From Mucilaginibacter boryungensis (GTDB taxonomy: Bacteria; Bacteroidota; Bacteroidia; Sphingobacteriales; Sphingobacteriaceae), in NCBI RefSeq assembly GCF_015221995.1, contig NZ_JADFFM010000001.1, positions 1,550,001 through 1,614,000 on the forward strand: a DNA stretch of 64,000 bases, in the 5' to 3' direction. The notes beneath the pieces were generated by a model. It was not told where the DNA came from, made no database searches, and saw only the letters and a program-made list of their open reading frames with translations. The translations under genes and the position numbers were made by a program. The number at the start of each line of letters is the position of its first letter. The first letter of the stretch is position 1. Positions 61,527 to 64,000 of the stretch are shown one piece after another.

Positions 61527-62225
61527 ATGAAAGTAATTCTACTTTTCCTGTCGTGCTTTATTGCTTTGGGCGCCAATGCCCAGGATACAATAAAGAAAAG
61601 CAAATCCGTTGGCAAATTCGATGAGCAATTTATGGTGTTAAAATCAGATAAAAATATTCGCCAGGGTAGTTACAAACTGTTTGCAGAGAAAAAAATAGTT
61701 GCCAGTGGCAACTATGAAAAAGGCAAAAAGGTGGGGATATGGAGTTTTTATGATAATGACGTACTTGAACAACAGTATGATTATACCAACAATAAATTGA
61801 TATCCGAAGTGCCTCAAAAAAATATTGTGTGTGAGATAGATGATGCACAATCTGGCGATGTTATAAAAAAGGCGGTAATAGTGGGCGGTTATAACGGGTT
61901 TAAATTTATGGTAGCCAGTGCTAAGTTTGATGAAGAGGCTTTGGGCAGTGGCATTAATAAATTAACGCATGTTGTTTCCCTTGATGCTAATGGCAAAATA
62001 ACATCCTGGTCAGCCTCGGTAACTAATAATGACGGCGTAAAGATCATCCACCCTGATTATAGTGTATTACCGGACGATGCAGCCCTGTTTTTGCCGGCTA
62101 CTTTAAACGGTCAAAAAACAGCATGTACAGTTACTATACGGATGATGCAGGCGGGTGAAAGTAATGACATTGCCGTACCTGAAGGTATTAAAGTTCACAC
62201 TGGAAAAAAGAAAGGTAAATCTTAA
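61527..62225 (+). CDS. Secreted protein with YwqK/MORN-like repeats
   Basis: 232 residues. A signal peptide (MKVILLFLSCFIALGANA) is followed by two YwqK-type strands (QGSYKLFAEKKIVASGNYEKGKKVGIWSFYDND and QQYDYTNNKL). The C-terminal half is of unknown type with a VGGYNGFKFMVAS segment. YwqK-like repeats are short beta hairpins found in many surface proteins; their annotation as antitoxins in Bacillus does not apply here. It precedes the CHU_C protein by 110 bp in the same direction. Confidence 0.7.
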   Translation: MKVILLFLSCFIALGANAQDTIKKSKSVGKFDEQFMVLKSDKNIRQGSYKLFAEKKIVASGNYEKGKKVGIWSFYDNDVLEQQYDYTNNKLISEVPQKNIVCEIDDAQSGDVIKKAVIVGGYNGFKFMVASAKFDEEALGSGINKLTHVVSLDANGKITSWSASVTNNDGVKIIHPDYSVLPDDAALFLPATLNGQKTACTVTIRMMQAGESNDIAVPEGIKVHTGKKKGKS

Positions 62226-62335
62226 TTTTAAAGTTGCCGCCTGTATAGCGATAAATATCATTTAAACATAGGTATAACAGTATTACCCAAAGGTAGCCTC
62301 TTTATTCGGGTTGTTATAGCATCATACGGTTGCAT

Positions 62336-64000
62336 ATGAAAAAGTATGGTTTATTAGTAATTGTCTTTTTCGTGGTGATAGCAGGCCTGAGCATGAAATC
62401 AGGAGAGTTGGAAGCAAAAATAATGAAGCCGGTTAACAAGCATATTTTTGATTGCCCACAGTTAGATGATAGCCATAAAATTGTCACCGCCAGCGATTGC
62501 AAGGGGGGGACAGGTGCAATTACCGGTATACAAGGTACCGGAACAGGTAACCTGGTATATACCTGGTATGATAGTACTGGTAAGGCGGTTGGCTCGCAAC
62601 CCGATTTAACAGATGTGCCAGCCGGGCAATACCGGTTGGTTTTAAAAGATGAGAGCAAGTGCCCGGCTGCGTCGTTAACATTTATAATACCTGAATTAAA
62701 CCCAATTATAATTGATAATAGCACAACAATAATAACTACCCCAGCCTGTAATACAGCCAATGGCAGCATTACTAACATCACGGTAAAAAATGCAACAGGT
62801 TACCAGTGGCTAAACAGCAGCTATACCGTGGTGGCAAGCACTAAAGATTTGTTAAACGCTGCCCCTGGAGATTATATATTTACAGCCTCTAATACAGCAG
62901 GTTGTTTCAAACAATCCAAATACACTATCGGGAGCGATAATTTGGCGCCCACACTTGTTAGCTACAGTATAGGCCCGGCTGATTGCGGGCCATCAGGTTT
63001 ATTTCATGCAACATTTGATATGAAACCGGGTGATCCTCTATATCAGTACAGTATTTCTGATACCAATGGCAAAGAAGTGTTTGCCGGTGGTTTGGCCTAC
63101 TCACCACAGGATTCGACACGAATAACAATAGACGCCAAATCACCACCTTTACCTGGTTTACGGGCTGGTACTTATACATTAGCAACAGTAGGGCCAAGCG
63201 GATGCGTTATGACTTTACTGAAGTTCACCATTGAGCATCCAGAATATAAGATTGACGTTAGCAAAATGGTTATTAAACCCAATGTGTGCGGTAAAAATAC
63301 CGGAACAATAGTAAACATTGGGGTCACCGGTGGCCCTGCCCCGCTATCAAGACTTATAGACCCGAACCCCAATCATGGGTATTTTTGGAAGGATAGTACA
63401 GGCAAGCAATTATCTTTTAAAGGGAATTATTTAGCCGGAGTTCCGTCAGCGTGGTATACTGTTTATGCAGTGAATTATGATGGCTGCGTGAGTGCCAGCG
63501 CACGCATATTTATGCCGGATAGCGTATCGGCTGCATCTGCACCGGTTTTAGATGATATTAAATTGTGCCTGCCTGCAAAGGTTGCACTTAGTGTAAAAAA
63601 TCAGGATGTTGATGCACATTATTATTTATATGATGCCGACAAGAATTTAATTGACAGTGCCAAAACCGGTTATTTTATACATCAGGTAAACGAAACCAGC
63701 ACTTTTTATGTTGGCGCGGTAAACGGCATTTGTGTTAGTCCACTGGGAAAGATCACTGTTAAAGTAGTTAACCCCGGCGTAAGTTTCCCCAATACTTTTA
63801 CACCTAATAATGATGGTATTAATGATGTGTGGAATATAACAGGGTTAGACCAATATCCCGGAACAGAGGTATCAGTGTTTGATCGTACAGGCAGCCGTGT
63901 TTACCATGCTATCAATTATACCCAGCCCTTTGATGGTAGACTGAACGGGGCAAATTTACCTGCAGGTGCATACTATTATATTATCGACACCAAAAAGCCA
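62336..64000 (+). CDS. Large secreted protein with gliding-motility C-terminal (CHU_C) domain, cut by the right edge
   Basis: At least 555 codons; the frame is open to the last base. The start ATG at 62336 gives MKKYGLLVIVFFVVIAGLSM, a signal peptide. The body has several repeated beta-sandwich-like units with C-x-x-x-N/G turns and phrases such as PAGQYRLVLKDES and APGDYIFTASNTAG, in the style of SprB/PKD-like surface repeats. Near the edge, FPNTFTPNNDGINDVW and TEVSVFDRTGSRVYH begin the CHU_C domain used by the type 9 secretion system for B-type sorting. It is probably exported and cell-surface anchored. Confidence 0.85.
   Translation, partial: MKKYGLLVIVFFVVIAGLSMKSGELEAKIMKPVNKHIFDCPQLDDSHKIVTASDCKGGTGAITGIQGTGTGNLVYTWYDSTGKAVGSQPDLTDVPAGQYRLVLKDESKCPAASLTFIIPELNPIIIDNSTTIITTPACNTANGSITNITVKNATGYQWLNSSYTVVASTKDLLNAAPGDYIFTASNTAGCFKQSKYTIGSDNLAPTLVSYSIGPADCGPSGLFHATFDMKPGDPLYQYSISDTNGKEVFAGGLAYSPQDSTRITIDAKSPPLPGLRAGTYTLATVGPSGCVMTLLKFTIEHPEYKIDVSKMVIKPNVCGKNTGTIVNIGVTGGPAPLSRLIDPNPNHGYFWKDSTGKQLSFKGNYLAGVPSAWYTVYAVNYDGCVSASARIFMPDSVSAASAPVLDDIKLCLPAKVALSVKNQDVDAHYYLYDADKNLIDSAKTGYFIHQVNETSTFYVGAVNGICVSPLGKITVKVVNPGVSFPNTFTPNNDGINDVWNITGLDQYPGTEVSVFDRTGSRVYHAINYTQPFDGRLNGANLPAGAYYYIIDTKKP

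Overview
The window is ordinary chromosome of a Bacteroidota bacterium, most likely Sphingobacteriaceae (Mucilaginibacter/Pedobacter type). The pointers are the Bacteroidota promoter element TAnnTTTG in front of several genes, typical families (UpxY-like antiterminator, DUF4296 lipoprotein, MutS2, DUF2027-Smr, a gliding-motility C-terminal domain protein, a sphingomyelin-synthase-like enzyme), few Shine-Dalgarno sequences, and many short palindromic repeat families in the gaps. No tRNA, rRNA, CRISPR array, phage or complete insertion sequence was seen.

Layout. 1-7815 (minus): exopolysaccharide operon Wza-like, Wzc-like kinase, UpxY/NusG-like factor, a fused asparagine synthase-glycosyltransferase, then the Wzm/Wzt ABC exporter, cut by the left edge. 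7913-9822 (plus): family 2 glycosyltransferase and a WecA/MraY-type initiating transferase. 9906-12627: gap, an acetyltransferase and pgk. 12836-20385: a CocE/NonD hydrolase, DoxX and thioredoxin-like proteins, aspartate kinase, a YggS-type PLP protein and lipoproteins. 20366-22729: mutS2. 22730-24510: a hypothetical secreted protein framed by two copies of a ~300-bp repeat block. 24509-34992: dinB, 2H phosphoesterase, a peptidase E remnant, SDR, cytochrome c, acetyltransferases, DUF892, DUF2027-Smr, a sphingolipid-synthase-like PAP2_C protein, YceI, an NlpC/P60 hydrolase, ferredoxin and acyl-CoA reductase. 34999-39590: ftsE, grpE-dnaJ, a PAP2 phosphatase and a seven-repeat WD40 protein. 39676-47626 (minus): a complete histidine operon hisG-D-C-B-H-A-F-(GNAT)-IE. 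48002-54014 (minus): gltBD. 54485-59515: gmhB, a GT-C-like membrane protein, a galK-SpoU methyltransferase-YdeI operon and YciI. 59646-64000: two paralogous lipoproteins, a YwqK-like secreted protein and the start of a large CHU_C adhesin-like protein.

The most informative discovery is a short leader peptide in front of hisG (47691-47753, minus) with seven His among 20 residues, preceded by a well-spaced Bacteroidota promoter and folded into a long hairpin that covers the His codons; this is a textbook arrangement for histidine-responsive attenuation, but no classical U-tract terminator follows. Other points of interest are the AsnB-GT4 fusion, repeat sequences inside the his operon (one translated into the HisH N-terminus), and the sphingolipid head-group synthase candidate.
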